DNA of 64,000 nt from Gordonia sihwensis NBRC 108236 (lineage in GTDB: Bacteria; Actinomycetota; Actinomycetes; Mycobacteriales; Mycobacteriaceae). A model generated the notes under the pieces. The model worked only from the letters and a program-made list of their open reading frames with translations. It searched no databases and was not told the DNA's origin. Positions 16,768 through 26,172 of the stretch are shown in pieces; position 1 is the stretch's first letter; every line of letters begins with the position of its first letter. The stretch is taken from contig NZ_BANU01000013.1 in NCBI RefSeq assembly GCF_000333035.1, positions 115,099 through 179,098 on the forward strand. The letters are read 5' to 3'. The translations under genes and the position numbers were made by a program.

Positions 16768-18032
16768 GCGTCCAGGGCCGCGTCGATCGGTGCGGCCACC
16801 AGGGCCCGCTGCCACGGTCGGGCACCGCGCTCGGCGAGCCACTCGTCGGCGCCGGCGCTCGGGCCCAGACCCTCCCAGCAGAGGTTGCGCAGCAGGTCGG
16901 GGGAGATCAGGTTCTCCTGCGGAACGCCGACCTCCTCGGCGATCGCCCGGACCACCGGACGCACGGCGCCGGCGCGGGCCGCGGCCTCCGGATTGCGCTG
17001 CTCCCACCGGTTGTAGGGAGGCGGTCCCACCTGCGGAGTCTTCTTGGCAGGCAGGTCCGACTCGGGCAGTTGCTGGGCCTTCCGGATGGCGCGCATCCAG
17101 CGGTCGGCCTGACGCCGCTGGCGCGGTCCGCCGAACACCGGGAGGCTGGCCAGGGCCGCGGTATCGGTCGGATTCGCCGTGGCCGCGGTGACGATGGCCG
17201 AGTCGGGAAGCACCCGGCCCGGCGCGATGTCCCGGCGCTGCGCGATCTCCTCCCGCGCCGTCCAGAGCTCGCGCACCACAGCGAGTTGGCGCTGAGTGCG
17301 CAGGTTGTGGATGTTCGACGTCCGCCGCCAGCGGTCGGTGCGCGGCGGCGCGGGCGGCCGCCGGAGAACGTGGGCGAACTCCTGAGCCGCCCATTCGCCG
17401 CGGCCGCGTTCGTCCAGCGCGCCGGCGACGGCGTTGCGCAGTTCGATGAGGACCTCGACGTCCAGGGCCGCGTAATTGAGCCAGTCCGCCGGCAGCGGTC
17501 GGCGCGACCAGTCGGCCGCGCCGTGACCTTTCGCGAGACCGAGGTGCAGGAATTCGGCGACCATCGCCGCAAGATTGACCTTCGGGAAGTCGAGGAGCCG
17601 GCCCGCCAGCTCCGTGTCGAACAACGACTCGGTCCGGAAGCCGAGCTCGCGCAGGCAGGGCAGGTCCTGGTCGGCGGCGTGCAGGATCCACTCGGGCCCG
17701 TCGAGGGCGTCGATGATCGGCTCCAGTGCATCCGGGTGCGCGATCGGATCGATCAGAAAGCTGCCCGATCCGGCGCGTCTGAGCTGGATCAGATAAGCGC
17801 GCTGCGAATAGCGGTAGCCGCTGGCGCGCTCGGTGTCGACCGCGATGGGGCCCGAGCCGTCGCGCAGCCGGCGTGCGGCTTCGGCGAACTCGTCCCCGGT
17901 GGCGAGCACCGGCGGGACTCCCTCGCGCGGCGAAGTGAGTGGCGTGACGTCGGGCGCGACGGCTGGCTCGGGCTGGGCCCGCGGTTCCACCCGCGGCTGT
18001 TCGCCGGTCGAACCCGTCGAGGCTTCGGTCAC
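16755..18032 (-). CDS. RNase D-like 3'-5' exonuclease with HRDC domain (Rv2681 family)
   Basis: 425-residue RNA-processing exonuclease candidate. The DEDDy exonuclease domain spans about residues 50-230: IAVDTERASGY (DxE), HAADQDLPCL and LNYAALDVEVL (Y-x3-D). An HRDC domain follows (around AREEIAQRRDIAPGRVLPD) with a second helical C-terminal domain. The first 40 residues are Pro/Glu-rich. Start GTG 18032 overlaps the DUF3000 stop (GTGA), and the two genes form one operon divergent from hemE. It probably matures stable RNAs; substrate not determined by sequence. Confidence 0.87.
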   Translation of the reverse strand: MTEASTGSTGEQPRVEPRAQPEPAVAPDVTPLTSPREGVPPVLATGDEFAEAARRLRDGSGPIAVDTERASGYRYSQRAYLIQLRRAGSGSFLIDPIAHPDALEPIIDALDGPEWILHAADQDLPCLRELGFRTESLFDTELAGRLLDFPKVNLAAMVAEFLHLGLAKGHGAADWSRRPLPADWLNYAALDVEVLIELRNAVAGALDERGRGEWAAQEFAHVLRRPPAPPRTDRWRRTSNIHNLRTQRQLAVVRELWTAREEIAQRRDIAPGRVLPDSAIVTAATANPTDTAALASLPVFGGPRQRRQADRWMRAIRKAQQLPESDLPAKKTPQVGPPPYNRWEQRNPEAAARAGAVRPVVRAIAEEVGVPQENLISPDLLRNLCWEGLGPSAGADEWLAERGARPWQRALVAAPIDAALDAIRP

Positions 18033-18670
18033 GAGGACTGGACCGGGCCGAGCGCGGTCACCCCGGCCGGCGGCAGCCCCGCGGCCGAGGCGAGGACCTC
18101 GCAGAACGCCTCGAGATGCGCGGCGAGCCGGGGACTGGTGGCCGTCCACGACGCGCGGAGTTCGAGCTGGTGCGCCTGCGGGGGGCCGGCGATGTCGCCG
18201 TATCGCACAGACGTGGTGGCGGTGACCGTGCCGCCGAGGGCCCGAACCATCGGTACGTCGGACCCGAGCGGGGGATCGGATTCGGTGGCGCCGTCGGGGA
18301 CGCCGAGCGCCTCCGACAGCCACGTCCACGCCACCTGCGGCAGCAGCGGATCGGCTGCGAGGGCGGCCTCCACCTCGGCCTGAATGAAGGCGACGAGCCG
18401 GAAGGTTCCGTTCCACGCCTCCTGGCCTGCGGGGTCGTACAGCAAGACGAGTCTGCCGAAGGCACTGCCGGAGGAATCGTCGGCGACCAGCGCGGGATCG
18501 CCGGACTCGGGCGGGCTGACCTCGACGCCGAGGGCGTAGCTGTACGGCGCCAGGCGCTGCGGCGGGCGGATCGAGCCGATCTCGATCTCGCGGCGCACGG
18601 CGGCGTCGTGGAGCGAAGCCACCGCATCACGGAATTCGGCGGGCTCGCTCGGGGCTCCAGAAGTGGTCAC
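18029..18670 (-). CDS. DUF3000 protein (Rv2680 family)
   Basis: 213-residue soluble protein of unknown function, found beside the RNase D-like gene across Actinobacteria. The core ([25 protein letters not shown]) and [10 protein letters not shown] near the middle are the recognisable parts. The partner is translationally coupled, so a role in RNA maturation or turnover is a reasonable guess. Start GTG 18670 is supported by TAACCT (18677-18682, minus strand) exactly six bases upstream, predicting a leaderless mRNA. Confidence 0.82.
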   Translation of the reverse strand: MTTSGAPSEPAEFRDAVASLHDAAVRREIEIGSIRPPQRLAPYSYALGVEVSPPESGDPALVADDSSGSAFGRLVLLYDPAGQEAWNGTFRLVAFIQAEVEAALAADPLLPQVAWTWLSEALGVPDGATESDPPLGSDVPMVRALGGTVTATTSVRYGDIAGPPQAHQLELRASWTATSPRLAAHLEAFCEVLASAAGLPPAGVTALGPVQSS

Positions 18671-18858
18671 GGCGTCAGGTTAGGCCCCCGCTCCTGCCAG
18701 TTGGCGGAGGCGCGCCGCAAGCTGAAACGACGATAAGTGAGCGGCCTCACGCGCCGGCGCCGGTACGGGTGCGGCATATCACCTGGACGGAGCACAGGGA
18801 GGCCGCGGGCGGTGCGCGGATGGTGGCGGGCGCGGGCAATGATGGCAGAGTTGTCCGT

Positions 18859-19923
18859 ATGACTTCGATTCGAGGCCGACGTTCGCCGGGCCGGATGCCG
18901 TTGATCGCCGCCGCCACGGGCGGCACCCCTTCTCGCCGACCCGTGTGGTTCATGCGCCAGGCGGGGCGTTCACTGCCGGAGTATCGCGAGATCCGTGCCG
19001 GGCGCGGGATGCTCGAATCCTGCTTCGACCCGGAACTGGTGGCCGAGATCACCATGCAGCCGGTGCGCAGGCACGACACCGACGCGGCGATCCTGTTCTC
19101 CGACATCGTGGTCCCGCTGCGCGCTGCGGGGATCGACCTGGACATCGTGGCCGGGACGGGCCCGGTCATCGCCTCGCCGATCCGGACCGCGCGTGATGTG
19201 GCGTCGATCCCACGCCTGGACCCCGCTTCGGTCGGCGCCGTGACCGCGGCCATCGGCATGATCCTCGGTGAACTGGCCGACGAGAAGTCGCTGATCGGCT
19301 TCGCGGGTGCACCGTTCACCCTCGCCTCGTATCTGATCGAGGGCGGACCCAGCCGCACCTACGAGCACACCAAGGCGATGATGCTGGCTGAGCCGGAGCT
19401 GTGGCATTCGCTGATGGGGCGGCTCACCGACATCACCATCGCCTTCCTGCGCGCCCAGCTCGACGCCGGCGTCGACGCCGTTCAACTGTTCGACTCCTGG
19501 GCGGGAACGCTGTCGAAGGCAGCGTACGAGGAGTTCGTGGCGCCGCACTCGTCCCGAGTGATGGCGGAGGTCGCCGAGTACGGGGTGCCGCGCATCCACT
19601 TCGGCGTCGGCACCGGAGAGATCCTCGGCTCGATGACCGACGTGGGCGCCGACGTCATCGGCGTCGACTGGCGCATCCCGCTCGACGAGGCCGCGGCCCG
19701 CGTCGGGCATCGCGTCGCGGTCCAGGGCAACCTCGATCCGACGGTTCTGCTGGCCGGCGACGACGCGGTCCTCGAGCGCGAGATCGATCGAGTGGTGGCG
19801 GCCGGACGGCGAGCCGTCGACGCGGGCGCCCCGGGACACATCTTCAATCTCGGCCACGGCGTCCTGCCGAACACCGACGCCGGCGTGGTGACGCGCGCGG
19901 TCGAGCTCATTCACTCGCTGTGA
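18859..19923 (+). CDS. hemE: Uroporphyrinogen decarboxylase
   Basis: Decarboxylates the four acetate side chains of uroporphyrinogen III to give coproporphyrinogen III; cytosolic homodimer. 354 residues. Signatures [17 protein letters not shown] and [16 protein letters not shown] are intact, with the catalytic Asp in LFSDIVVP and a C-terminal [11 protein letters not shown]. Start ATG 18859 is chosen because upstream in-frame sequence is not conserved-looking. The stop overlaps the hemY start by four bases (GTGA). First gene of a hemE-hemY-hemQ group as in M. tuberculosis (Rv2678c-Rv2676c). Confidence 0.97.
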   Translation: MTSIRGRRSPGRMPLIAAATGGTPSRRPVWFMRQAGRSLPEYREIRAGRGMLESCFDPELVAEITMQPVRRHDTDAAILFSDIVVPLRAAGIDLDIVAGTGPVIASPIRTARDVASIPRLDPASVGAVTAAIGMILGELADEKSLIGFAGAPFTLASYLIEGGPSRTYEHTKAMMLAEPELWHSLMGRLTDITIAFLRAQLDAGVDAVQLFDSWAGTLSKAAYEEFVAPHSSRVMAEVAEYGVPRIHFGVGTGEILGSMTDVGADVIGVDWRIPLDEAAARVGHRVAVQGNLDPTVLLAGDDAVLEREIDRVVAAGRRAVDAGAPGHIFNLGHGVLPNTDAGVVTRAVELIHSL

Positions 19924-21323
19924 CCGGCGGGCGGTCGGGGGACCGGAACCGGGTCGCGGTGATCGGGGCCGGTGTATCCGGTCTGACCGCCGCCCACCGC
20001 CTGCGGCGCGAGCTGGGAGCACAGGCGCGGATCGACGTCTACGACGCGGCTGACCGGCCGGGCGGCCTGCTGTGCACCCGCACCGTCGGCGGTACCGCGG
20101 TGGACGTCGGCGCCGAGGCGTTCATCGTGCGCCGTCCCGAAGCCCTGGCGCTGGTGACCGAACTGGGTCTGGCCGACCGCGTGGTGGCCCCGGGACCGAT
20201 GCGGCCGGCGATCTGGTCCGGGGGAGCGCTGCACGACCTCCCGGCCCCGGCTCTGATGGGCATCCCGGCGGGTCCGGCGCCGTTCGCGGACCTCGCGGCC
20301 GCCGACGACCTGGAGCGGATGGCGGCCGAGGAGCGGACCCCGCTGGAGTGGACTCCCGGAGCCGATCCGTCGGTGGGAGAGCTGGTGGGCGAGCGGTACG
20401 GACGGTCGGTGGTGGCGCGCGGGGTGGACCCGATGCTCGGCGGCGTGTACTCGGCGCTTGCCGACCAGCTCGGACTGCGCGAAGCCGTGCCCGCACTGGC
20501 TCGCGCTCTCGACGCGGGCGCTCCGTCGCTGAGCGCCGCCGTTCGGACCGTGCTCGATGCGGGCGCCGGGGGAACGGGCCCGGTATTCGGCGCGCTCGCC
20601 GGCGGATATCGGGAACTGGTGTCCGCGCTCGTCGAGGCCGCGGGCGCCGATCTGAGACTCGGTACCGAGGTGGTCGGGCTGCGGCCGATCGCCGACGGCG
20701 CCGCGGTGCTGGTCGCCGGTTCGGGTGAGCCCCGGGCGGTGGAGTACGACGCGGTGATCGTCGCCGTTCCGATCTGGACGGCCGCCCGCCTCCTGTCGGA
20801 GGCGGCTCGGGCCGCGGCCGCGGTGTTCGGCGAGGTCGCACCCGCGGGCTCGGCCGTCGTGGCTCTCGCGGTGCCCGCCGCGACCCCGCTGCCCGAGCAT
20901 TCCGGCGTGCTGGTCGCGACCGACGCCGGCCTCCGGCTGAAGGCGATCACGCTGAGCAGCCAGAAGTGGCCGCATCTGCGACACGGTGACGTGCGGACGC
21001 TGCGGACCTCGTTCGGACGGCTCGGCGACCCGGTGACGGCGAGCGACACCGAACTCGTCGACGCCGCGGTCGCCGACCTCGGCACGGTCTTCGCCGCCGC
21101 CGGACTGCCCGCGCCCCAGGTCGCCGACGCGGCGGTGCAGCGCTGGCCGCACGGACTGCCGCACTACGCACCGGGGCATCTCGCCCGAGTGCGCGAGGCG
21201 GTGGCCGGACTGCCCTCCCGGATCGGGGTCGCCGGGTCCGGTTACGCCGGAGTCGGAGTGCCCGCCTGCATCGGCACCGCGGATGCGGCCGTGGGAGAAA
21301 TCACCGCCGACCTGCGGACCTGA
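19920..21323 (+). CDS. hemY: Coproporphyrinogen III oxidase (HemY/CgoX type)
   Basis: FAD-dependent flavoprotein of 467 residues that oxidises the porphyrinogen ring. The N-terminal dinucleotide fold is [33 protein letters not shown] and the C-terminal [16 protein letters not shown] complete the HemY pattern. Because HemQ lies next to it, the physiological substrate is probably coproporphyrinogen III (to coproporphyrin) rather than protoporphyrinogen IX. Start GTG 19920 overlaps the hemE stop. A 37-base gap separates it from hemQ. Confidence 0.93.
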   Translation: MTGGRSGDRNRVAVIGAGVSGLTAAHRLRRELGAQARIDVYDAADRPGGLLCTRTVGGTAVDVGAEAFIVRRPEALALVTELGLADRVVAPGPMRPAIWSGGALHDLPAPALMGIPAGPAPFADLAAADDLERMAAEERTPLEWTPGADPSVGELVGERYGRSVVARGVDPMLGGVYSALADQLGLREAVPALARALDAGAPSLSAAVRTVLDAGAGGTGPVFGALAGGYRELVSALVEAAGADLRLGTEVVGLRPIADGAAVLVAGSGEPRAVEYDAVIVAVPIWTAARLLSEAARAAAAVFGEVAPAGSAVVALAVPAATPLPEHSGVLVATDAGLRLKAITLSSQKWPHLRHGDVRTLRTSFGRLGDPVTASDTELVDAAVADLGTVFAAAGLPAPQVADAAVQRWPHGLPHYAPGHLARVREAVAGLPSRIGVAGSGYAGVGVPACIGTADAAVGEITADLRT

Positions 21324-21360
21324 CGTTCCGCCCGAGTCGGGCCGGTGGCACGATGGAGGC

Positions 21361-22056
21361 ATGAGTCGTCTGGATTACGCCGAACTGAATGCAACCATCC
21401 GATACCTGATGTTCTCGGTCTTCAAAGTCCGGGCGGGCGAGCTGCCGGCGGACCGTGACGAGGTCGCCGCCGATCTCGAGCGTTTCCTCGCCGAGGTCGC
21501 CGACAAGGGCGTGGTGGTGCGCGGCATCTACGACATCGCCGGTATGCGCGGCGACGCCGACTTCATGTTCTGGTGGCACGCGGAGACGATCGAGCAGTTG
21601 CAGGACGCCTACTCGACCTTCCGCCGGAGCACCGTCCTGGGCCGGGCGTCCGACCCGTTCTGGAGCGGCTCGGCGCTGCACCGTCCGGCGGAGTTCAACA
21701 AGAGCCACATCCCGGCGTTCCTCGCGGGCGAGGAGCCCGGTGCGTACATCTGCGTGTACCCCTTCGTGCGGTCGTACGACTGGTACCTGCTGCCCGACGC
21801 CGACCGGCGCAAGATGCTCGCCGATCACGGCAAGGAGGCGCGTGACTACAAGGACGTGCGGGCCAACACGGTCCCGGCGTTCGCGCTCGGCGACTACGAG
21901 TGGATCCTGGCCTTCGAGGCGCCGGAACTGCATCGGATCGTCGACCTGATGCGCGACCTGCGCGCCACTGAGGCGCGCCGCCACGTGCGCGTGGAGATCC
22001 CGTTCTTCACCGGACCGCGCGTGGACGCCGCCAAGTTGGCCCGCTCGCTGCCCTGA
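21361..22056 (+). CDS. hemQ: Coproheme decarboxylase (HemQ/ChdC)
   Basis: Last enzyme of the coproporphyrin-dependent haem route: uses H2O2 to decarboxylate coproheme to haem b. 231 residues of the chlorite-dismutase-like fold. [12 protein letters not shown] carries the catalytic tyrosine and is followed by the conserved [16 protein letters not shown] segment. Start ATG 21361 has GGAGG four bases upstream and also a CACGAT hexamer exactly six bases upstream, so a leaderless second promoter is possible. Its presence shows the organism makes haem by the Gram-positive/actinobacterial pathway. Confidence 0.95.
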   Translation: MSRLDYAELNATIRYLMFSVFKVRAGELPADRDEVAADLERFLAEVADKGVVVRGIYDIAGMRGDADFMFWWHAETIEQLQDAYSTFRRSTVLGRASDPFWSGSALHRPAEFNKSHIPAFLAGEEPGAYICVYPFVRSYDWYLLPDADRRKMLADHGKEARDYKDVRANTVPAFALGDYEWILAFEAPELHRIVDLMRDLRATEARRHVRVEIPFFTGPRVDAAKLARSLP

Positions 22057-22080
22057 TCGGGCCCGCGCGCCGGGCAGGGT

Positions 22081-22494
22081 TCACTCGGCCTCGAAGGTGA
22101 GGCTGATGGAGTTGATGCAATAGCGCAGGTCGGTCGGGGTGTCGTAGCCCTCGCCGGCGAAGACGTGACCGAGGTGGCTGTGGCAGTTGGCGCACAGCAC
22201 CTCGGTCCGCGTCATTCCCAGCGAGTCGTCGACGCGCTCGATGATCCGGTCGCCGGCGAGCGGGGAGAAGAACGACGGCCATCCGCAGTGCGACTCGAAC
22301 TTCGTCGTACTCCGGAACAGTTCGGCGCCGCAGGCGCGGCAACGGTAGACGCCGACATCGGTCTTGTCGGTGTACTCACCGACGAAGGGCCGCTCGGTGC
22401 CGGCTTCGCGCAGCACGTGGAACTCCTGCGGAGTGAGGCGTTCACGCCACTGCTCGTCGGTGAGCTGGGACAGGTCGGCAGGCTGGTCGGTCAT
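22081..22494 (-). CDS. msrB: Peptide-methionine (R)-S-oxide reductase
   Basis: Repairs oxidised methionine (R-sulfoxide) in proteins with thioredoxin as reductant. 137 residues, typical. Structural zinc is held by CRAC and CANC; FESHCGWPSFFSPL and the C-terminal RYCINSISLTFE carry the resolving and catalytic cysteines and the binding-site Trp. Its end faces the end of hemQ with 24 bases between. It is the last of four minus-strand genes (ribD, hydrolase, aftC, msrB) with gaps of 10-25 bases, probably one transcription unit. Confidence 0.95.
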   Translation of the reverse strand: MTDQPADLSQLTDEQWRERLTPQEFHVLREAGTERPFVGEYTDKTDVGVYRCRACGAELFRSTTKFESHCGWPSFFSPLAGDRIIERVDDSLGMTRTEVLCANCHSHLGHVFAGEGYDTPTDLRYCINSISLTFEAE

Positions 22495-22511
22495 GCCGTC
22501 CAGGGTACCGC

Positions 22512-23762
22512 TCAGGCGGCGGGGACGGGCCCGTCGTGGACCGAGCCGCCGTCGCTGGAGCCCCCGTCGACGGAGCCGCCGCTCGCATCCGCTTCACGCA
22601 GGTCGAGGTAGCGGAACAGCAGCACGCAGAACACCGAGATCATCAGCAGTGACCAGCCGAGCGGAACCTTGTTGTATTCGAGGTACCGGCCGAACGGTTC
22701 CCATTTCTTCGAGTCGAAGACGTCGAAGGTCATGCAGCCGTACACGCCCAGCCAGGCCGGCCAGTTCCGCATGGTCGAGCCGGTCTGGAAGACGGTCATC
22801 AGCAACGGGAACAGCAGCATCGAGTAGTAGCCCTGGCCCAGCGATCCCACGAGGAACGTGGTGCCGAGCAGAACGCCCGACGAGGTCGCGAGCCAGAGCA
22901 ACTCGTCGCTCCGGCGGTAGTAGCGGTAAAGGAACCACAGCGAGAAGACGGCCATCACCACGAACGCGATCCGCAGCAGCCACGCCAGCCAGGAGTCGAC
23001 GCCGAAGTAGGCGGCGTTGCCGGTGATGGAGCTGTTGTAGTAGTCGCGCGACTCGCCGAGGTACGGGACGGTGCGGTGGACGAAGTCCATCGGGTCCTTC
23101 GACAACGGCCACGCCAGCACGTTCAGCACCAGCGGCACACCGATCGCGGTGACCAGGATCTTCCACTGGCGGTTCAGCAGCACCAGCAGGAGCAGCGGCG
23201 CGAGTACCGGCTTGACGGCGAGCGTGAGACCGATCGCGACGCCGGCCCACAGGTCGTGTCTGCGCATCATCAGCATCATGAACGCCAGCATCCCGAGCAG
23301 GACGAAACCGTTGAAGTTGGTGAAGATCAGCGTGTGCGCCACGGTCTCGGTGCTGAAGAAGAAGAGCAGGAGCGCCGGGAACACCCAGGAGTCGTAGGAG
23401 TAGCCGAACATCCTGGTCAACAGGTAGGCGCAGAGAATGAGCACCACCACGCTCGCCGCGATGAACAGCCAACGGGAGTATTCCGGGTTCAGAACCGCGA
23501 GCGGCGCCATCAGCATGGTGCCCGACGGCGGGTACAGGTAGTGCGGATCGACCGTGCTGTAGTTCTCGTTGTAGACCGGCAGCCGGTTGAGGAAGTTGAA
23601 CGCGGCGTTGTAGACGGGCGTGAAGTCGTCGGTCCGGTGTCCGTTGACTCCGAGGATCAGCGACCGCTGAATGATCATCATCACCGAGATCGGCCACAGA
23701 ATCAGCGAGATGATCCGCTGCGACTCCACGCGCGGATACAGGTAGCGCTCTACAACGTTCAC
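22512..23762 (-). CDS. aftC: AftC-like alpha-(1->3)-arabinofuranosyltransferase
   Basis: Polytopic GT-C glycosyltransferase (GT87/DUF2029), 416 residues with about ten membrane helices. By position (next to msrB, as Rv2673) and by its start around NGHRTDDFTPVYNAAFNFL it matches AftC, which adds alpha-1,3 branches to arabinan of arabinogalactan and lipoarabinomannan from decaprenyl-phosphoarabinose. The paired Asp after TM1 (RTDDF) are the likely catalytic base site. The C-terminal tail is a Gly/Ser/Asp-rich stretch. Supports an organism with an arabinogalactan-mycolate wall. Confidence 0.85.
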   Translation of the reverse strand: MNVVERYLYPRVESQRIISLILWPISVMMIIQRSLILGVNGHRTDDFTPVYNAAFNFLNRLPVYNENYSTVDPHYLYPPSGTMLMAPLAVLNPEYSRWLFIAASVVVLILCAYLLTRMFGYSYDSWVFPALLLFFFSTETVAHTLIFTNFNGFVLLGMLAFMMLMMRRHDLWAGVAIGLTLAVKPVLAPLLLLVLLNRQWKILVTAIGVPLVLNVLAWPLSKDPMDFVHRTVPYLGESRDYYNSSITGNAAYFGVDSWLAWLLRIAFVVMAVFSLWFLYRYYRRSDELLWLATSSGVLLGTTFLVGSLGQGYYSMLLFPLLMTVFQTGSTMRNWPAWLGVYGCMTFDVFDSKKWEPFGRYLEYNKVPLGWSLLMISVFCVLLFRYLDLREADASGGSVDGGSSDGGSVHDGPVPAA

Positions 23763-23787
23763 CCGCGCACCGTACTACACCACGGTG

Positions 23788-25374
23788 TCAGGCCGGACAG
23801 GCGCGCTCGCTCGGCGCGCCCAGCGGAGCCGGGCCGAGATATTCGCCGATCAGGTCGCCCGCGCACGTGGAATTGGCGGCCACCGAGTAGCCGAGACCGT
23901 CCCACGAGACGGTGGTCTGAGCCGTGTCGGCCGCCAGCATCAGCGGCGTCAGATCGTCGGCCGCGGCGGCGCCGTTGATCGGATCGTTCTGGCCCACGAG
24001 CACCAGCGGGTCGACCGCGAAGCGCTCCGGCGCGGCGGGCGAGTCGGCGACGCCCCAGCCGTCGCACCGGACGAGATCGAGTGCCGTGGTGCCGGCGGTC
24101 AGCGGATTCTGCGCGTTCCAATCGCGCGCGAGGGCGGGGATCTCGTCGGTGCCCGGACGCCCGCGCATGTCGTTGCAGCGGGCCACGATCTGGCCGTCGG
24201 CCAGGCGGAGCGAGCGAGCCTGGTCCGCGAGCTTGCGCAGGGCACCCGTGTCGCCGCGGTCGGCGGCGGTGAGCGCCGTACTCAGTTCGCGCAGTCCGTC
24301 CGGGGAGGTGTCGCCGACCGCGAGCGCGGTGGTGAGTGCGTCGAGGACCTGTGTGTCCGACAGCGCGCCCACCTGTCCGCCCGCGCCCGACGACATCAGC
24401 CGTCCGAGGACCGCCGCCCCGCCCGCGCCGAGCGAACAGCCCGCCCCGGCGCAGCGCTGCGTGAACGCGGTGAGGGTGGCCTGCAGGCCGCGGGCGCGGC
24501 TCTGGGCGGCGGCCTTCGCGGACACGTTGTAGCCGACCGGGGAGTCGAGGATCAGCCGGCCGACGTGGTCCGGGTGCGCGGCGGCGAACGCGAGGGCCAC
24601 CGATGATCCGGTTCCGACCGACAGGATCGCGAGCCGGTCGACGTCCCAGCGCTGGCGCAGTTGCTCGAGGTCTTCGCCCGCCGCCGCGGCCGAGTAGTCG
24701 AGCTGGTCCGGTGTCAGCGTGTCGTTGCACTGGTCGGCGGCCGCGCGCGCCGCCTCCGACAGTTTCTCGGCGCGTGCCGCGACATCGCGTCCGTCACCCG
24801 CACCGTTGTCGTCGTAGACGCTGCGCTGCGTGGTGGTCATGCAGTCGATCAGACCGGACGTGCCGATCCCGCGATGGTCGACGGCGATCACCGGACGGCG
24901 ATCCAGGATGCCGTGGTCGGCGCCCGTCGCGAACGACAGCAGGGTCCGCGAACTCGGCATGTCCTCTCCGCTCGTCAACACGAGCGGCACGGCGCCGGCC
25001 GGCGTGGCGTCGGTGCGGGCGCGGACGACGCCGACCTTGATCGTGGTGCCCGACTGCTGCGCCGGGTCCACCGGGACGTCCAGCCGCGCGCAGTCGAGCT
25101 TCACACCGTCGGGAACGGTGACGCCGTACCTCTGTGCGATCGACCCCGCGCACTGGCGCCAGTTCAAGTCCTTCTTCGGCGCCTGCAGGGCGGGCTGCTC
25201 CGGTGCGCCGGTCGCCTGCCCGCCCTCGTCGTCCCCGCGCACGATGTCGGGACCGGTGTCCGGACCGACCGCGCAGCCGCCGACGGACGCGGCCAGGACG
25301 AGCACAGTCAGGACTGCGGCGAACCGGGAGACCGCCGATGCTCCAGCGGTCCGCGGGCGTCCGGGTGAATGCAT
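23788..25374 (-). CDS. Secreted lipoprotein alpha/beta hydrolase, TAP-like (Rv2672 family)
   Basis: 528-residue exported protein: signal sequence with lipobox-like ASVGGC, then a proline/Asp-rich linker and a tripeptidyl-aminopeptidase-type alpha/beta-hydrolase fold (oxyanion region PLVLTSGEDMPSS, elbow around GTGSSVALAF, acid in VLVGQNDPING). The catalytic histidine that normally follows in a GHG-like loop is not evident; the equivalent place reads WDGLGYSVAANSTC. It may therefore be non-catalytic or use another histidine. Start ATG 25374 (10 bases after the ribD stop) is preferred over GTG 25395, which would overlap it. Confidence 0.8.
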   Translation of the reverse strand: MHSPGRPRTAGASAVSRFAAVLTVLVLAASVGGCAVGPDTGPDIVRGDDEGGQATGAPEQPALQAPKKDLNWRQCAGSIAQRYGVTVPDGVKLDCARLDVPVDPAQQSGTTIKVGVVRARTDATPAGAVPLVLTSGEDMPSSRTLLSFATGADHGILDRRPVIAVDHRGIGTSGLIDCMTTTQRSVYDDNGAGDGRDVAARAEKLSEAARAAADQCNDTLTPDQLDYSAAAAGEDLEQLRQRWDVDRLAILSVGTGSSVALAFAAAHPDHVGRLILDSPVGYNVSAKAAAQSRARGLQATLTAFTQRCAGAGCSLGAGGAAVLGRLMSSGAGGQVGALSDTQVLDALTTALAVGDTSPDGLRELSTALTAADRGDTGALRKLADQARSLRLADGQIVARCNDMRGRPGTDEIPALARDWNAQNPLTAGTTALDLVRCDGWGVADSPAAPERFAVDPLVLVGQNDPINGAAAADDLTPLMLAADTAQTTVSWDGLGYSVAANSTCAGDLIGEYLGPAPLGAPSERACPA

Positions 25375-25384
25375 GACCGCGAGC

Positions 25385-26137
25385 CTAGTCGGCACGCTCC
25401 CACAGTTGATACAGATACCCTTCCGCGTCGCCGAGCATGTGCCGCAGACGCATCGGCCCGGGAAGGGAACCGGCCGTCCGAGCGGGGACCGCGGTGCCGT
25501 GCGCGATGCGGGGTGCGTCGCCGCCGACCAGCGCGGGGCTGACCGTCAACGCCAGTTCGTCGAGCAGACCGGCGGCCGCGAGATCGGCGAGGAACCGGGG
25601 ACCGCCCTCGCACAGCACATGCCGCAGCCCACGCCGGGCGAGCTCGTCGATCACCGCCCGCGGCTGCACCGACGACTCACCGCAGTCGACCACGGTGGCG
25701 CCGGCGTTGAGCAGTCGGCGCCGCGCGTCTCGCGGGGCGTCGCTGCACGTGGCGATGAGGACGTCGGGGTGCCGCGCCGTGGTGAAGTCGGCGGGCAGGT
25801 TCAGCGATCGCGACGCGAGGACCAGCAGCGGCACGGCCGACTGACCGCGGGCGGCGCGGCCCGGCCCGTGACGGGGCTCGACGACCGGTGGTCCGTACCC
25901 CTCCGTGACCGCGGTCTGCGCACCCACGACGATCGCGTCGGCCAGTGCGCGCTGCAGGTGGAAGACGGTGTGGTCGCCGTCGGATCCCAACGCGCCCGAC
26001 CGACCCTGCGCGGTGGCGGCGCCGTCGATGCTGGCGATCATGTTGGCGCGGACCACCGGTTCGCCGGACGGCGGAAAAGAATAGACCTGCGCCAGTCCGT
26101 CTGCTGTGACATCAGTCGCTTTCTGCAGGATGAACAT
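25385..26137 (-). CDS. RibD C-terminal-type NADPH reductase (Rv2671 family)
   Basis: 250-residue dihydrofolate-reductase-fold protein with only the reductase domain of RibD: VRANMIASIDGAATAQGRSG at the start, VVGAQTAVTEGYGPP for NADPH and CEGGPRFLADLAAAGLLDEL near the end. The deaminase half is missing. M. tuberculosis Rv2671 has been reported to reduce dihydrofolate, so this may be a back-up folate reductase rather than a riboflavin enzyme. Start ATG 26137 follows CATGAT (26144-26149) by six bases, a leaderless arrangement back-to-back with zapE. Confidence 0.85.
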   Translation of the reverse strand: MFILQKATDVTADGLAQVYSFPPSGEPVVRANMIASIDGAATAQGRSGALGSDGDHTVFHLQRALADAIVVGAQTAVTEGYGPPVVEPRHGPGRAARGQSAVPLLVLASRSLNLPADFTTARHPDVLIATCSDAPRDARRRLLNAGATVVDCGESSVQPRAVIDELARRGLRHVLCEGGPRFLADLAAAGLLDELALTVSPALVGGDAPRIAHGTAVPARTAGSLPGPMRLRHMLGDAEGYLYQLWERAD

Positions 26138-26172
26138 GAGTCCATCATGGTGCCGGTCGTTACCCTTGCCTA

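Noticed and set aside
14834..16825. 663-codon minus-strand frame opposite dxs
   Set aside because: Shadow of a complete, motif-rich dxs gene.
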